Positions 21,241 to 21,356 of a stretch of DNA of 21,356 nt are shown piece after piece. The notes beneath the pieces are model-generated. The model saw only the letters and a list, made by a program, of their open reading frames with translations. It did no database searches and was not told the DNA's origin. The stretch covers positions 1 to 21,356 of the forward strand of contig CAVRZY010000100.1 in the NCBI GenBank assembly GCA_963725415.1, in the 5' to 3' direction. Position 1 is the stretch's first letter. Every line of letters starts with the position of its first letter. The stretch is from CAVRZY01 sp963725415. Its GTDB lineage: Bacteria > Acidobacteriota > Terriglobia > Bryobacterales > Bryobacteraceae. The position numbers and the translations under genes were made by a program.

Positions 21241-21356
21241 TCATAGCACCAGCATGCAATCTCCGTAAGAGTAGAAGCGGTAGCCGGCCTCGACCGCGTG
21301 GCGGTAAGCGGCCAGTACCAAGTCTAGCAAGACGCAACCGAACCAGTAAGATGCAC
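21241..21356 (-). CDS. queA: S-adenosylmethionine:tRNA ribosyltransferase-isomerase, C-terminal fragment
   Basis: Only the end of the gene is in the window. The minus strand reads LVLAAYRHAVEAGYRFYSYG then DCMLVL and a TGA stop (21241-21243). That is the signature QueA end (YRFYSYGDAML). QueA makes epoxyqueuosine on tRNA. The first 46 bases at the window edge do not stay in frame with the expected STLLMLV-AF-G sequence. They read CILLV in one frame and VLLDLVL in another, suggesting small base losses there. Partial gene. Confidence 0.75.
   Translation of the reverse strand, partial: ASYWFGCVLLDLVLAAYRHAVEAGYRFYSYGDCMLVL

Overview
The window is GC-rich bacterial DNA. Its mix of genes fits an Acidobacteriota of the Solibacter/Bryobacterales type: Tat-exported sulfatase and heparinase-like enzymes, a Tat-exported sugar isomerase-like protein, a long rpsA-ihf region, and an rpsP-rimM-trmD-rplS ribosomal operon joined to rnhB, lepB and manC. 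This placement is inferred from gene content and style and is not proven. No rRNA, tRNA, phage or intact insertion sequence is visible.

Positions 1-8905 form an accessory polysaccharide-degradation island. A minus-strand run (5218 to 259) encodes a Tat-signal xylose-isomerase-like TIM barrel, a PrmC-like methyltransferase and a secreted DUF4962/heparinase II/III-type lyase. Diverging from it across 74 bp is a plus-strand pair: an SGSH-like sulfatase (heparan N-sulfatase family) coupled by an ATGA overlap to a second heparinase II/III-like protein. The second protein's N-terminal third is broken by about five frame changes. Together the set suggests desulfation, lyase cleavage and intracellular or periplasmic processing of a sulfated, uronate-containing glycan. 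A triple-hairpin repeat with 8-bp inverted ends sits at the left edge (75-168).

Positions 8906-10023 are a poorly coding patch. It holds a small UPF0175-like antitoxin ORF, a truncated ABC-ATPase start fused to unrelated sequence, an 81-bp tandem repeat made of palindromes, and a near-consensus sigma-70 promoter with a leader of about 160 nt in front of rpsA.

Positions 10024-13906 carry plus-strand housekeeping genes: rpsA (six S1 domains, one frameshift), an HU/IHF gene, a HIT hydrolase, and an ArgD-like class III aminotransferase (one frameshift). From 21356 back to 13989 the minus strand carries the queA end, a Uma2 nuclease, ffh, rpsP, khpA, rimM, trmD, rplS, rnhB, a small membrane protein, lepB and manC. 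This is the classic translation/SRP operon, with a signal peptidase and a GDP-mannose enzyme at its end.

Two features cut across the window. First, single-base homopolymer frameshifts occur in otherwise conserved genes, including the normally essential rpsA, which points to sequencing or assembly errors rather than true gene death. Second, 7-bp-periodic short intergenic repeats recur at three intergenic junctions of the minus-strand operon.
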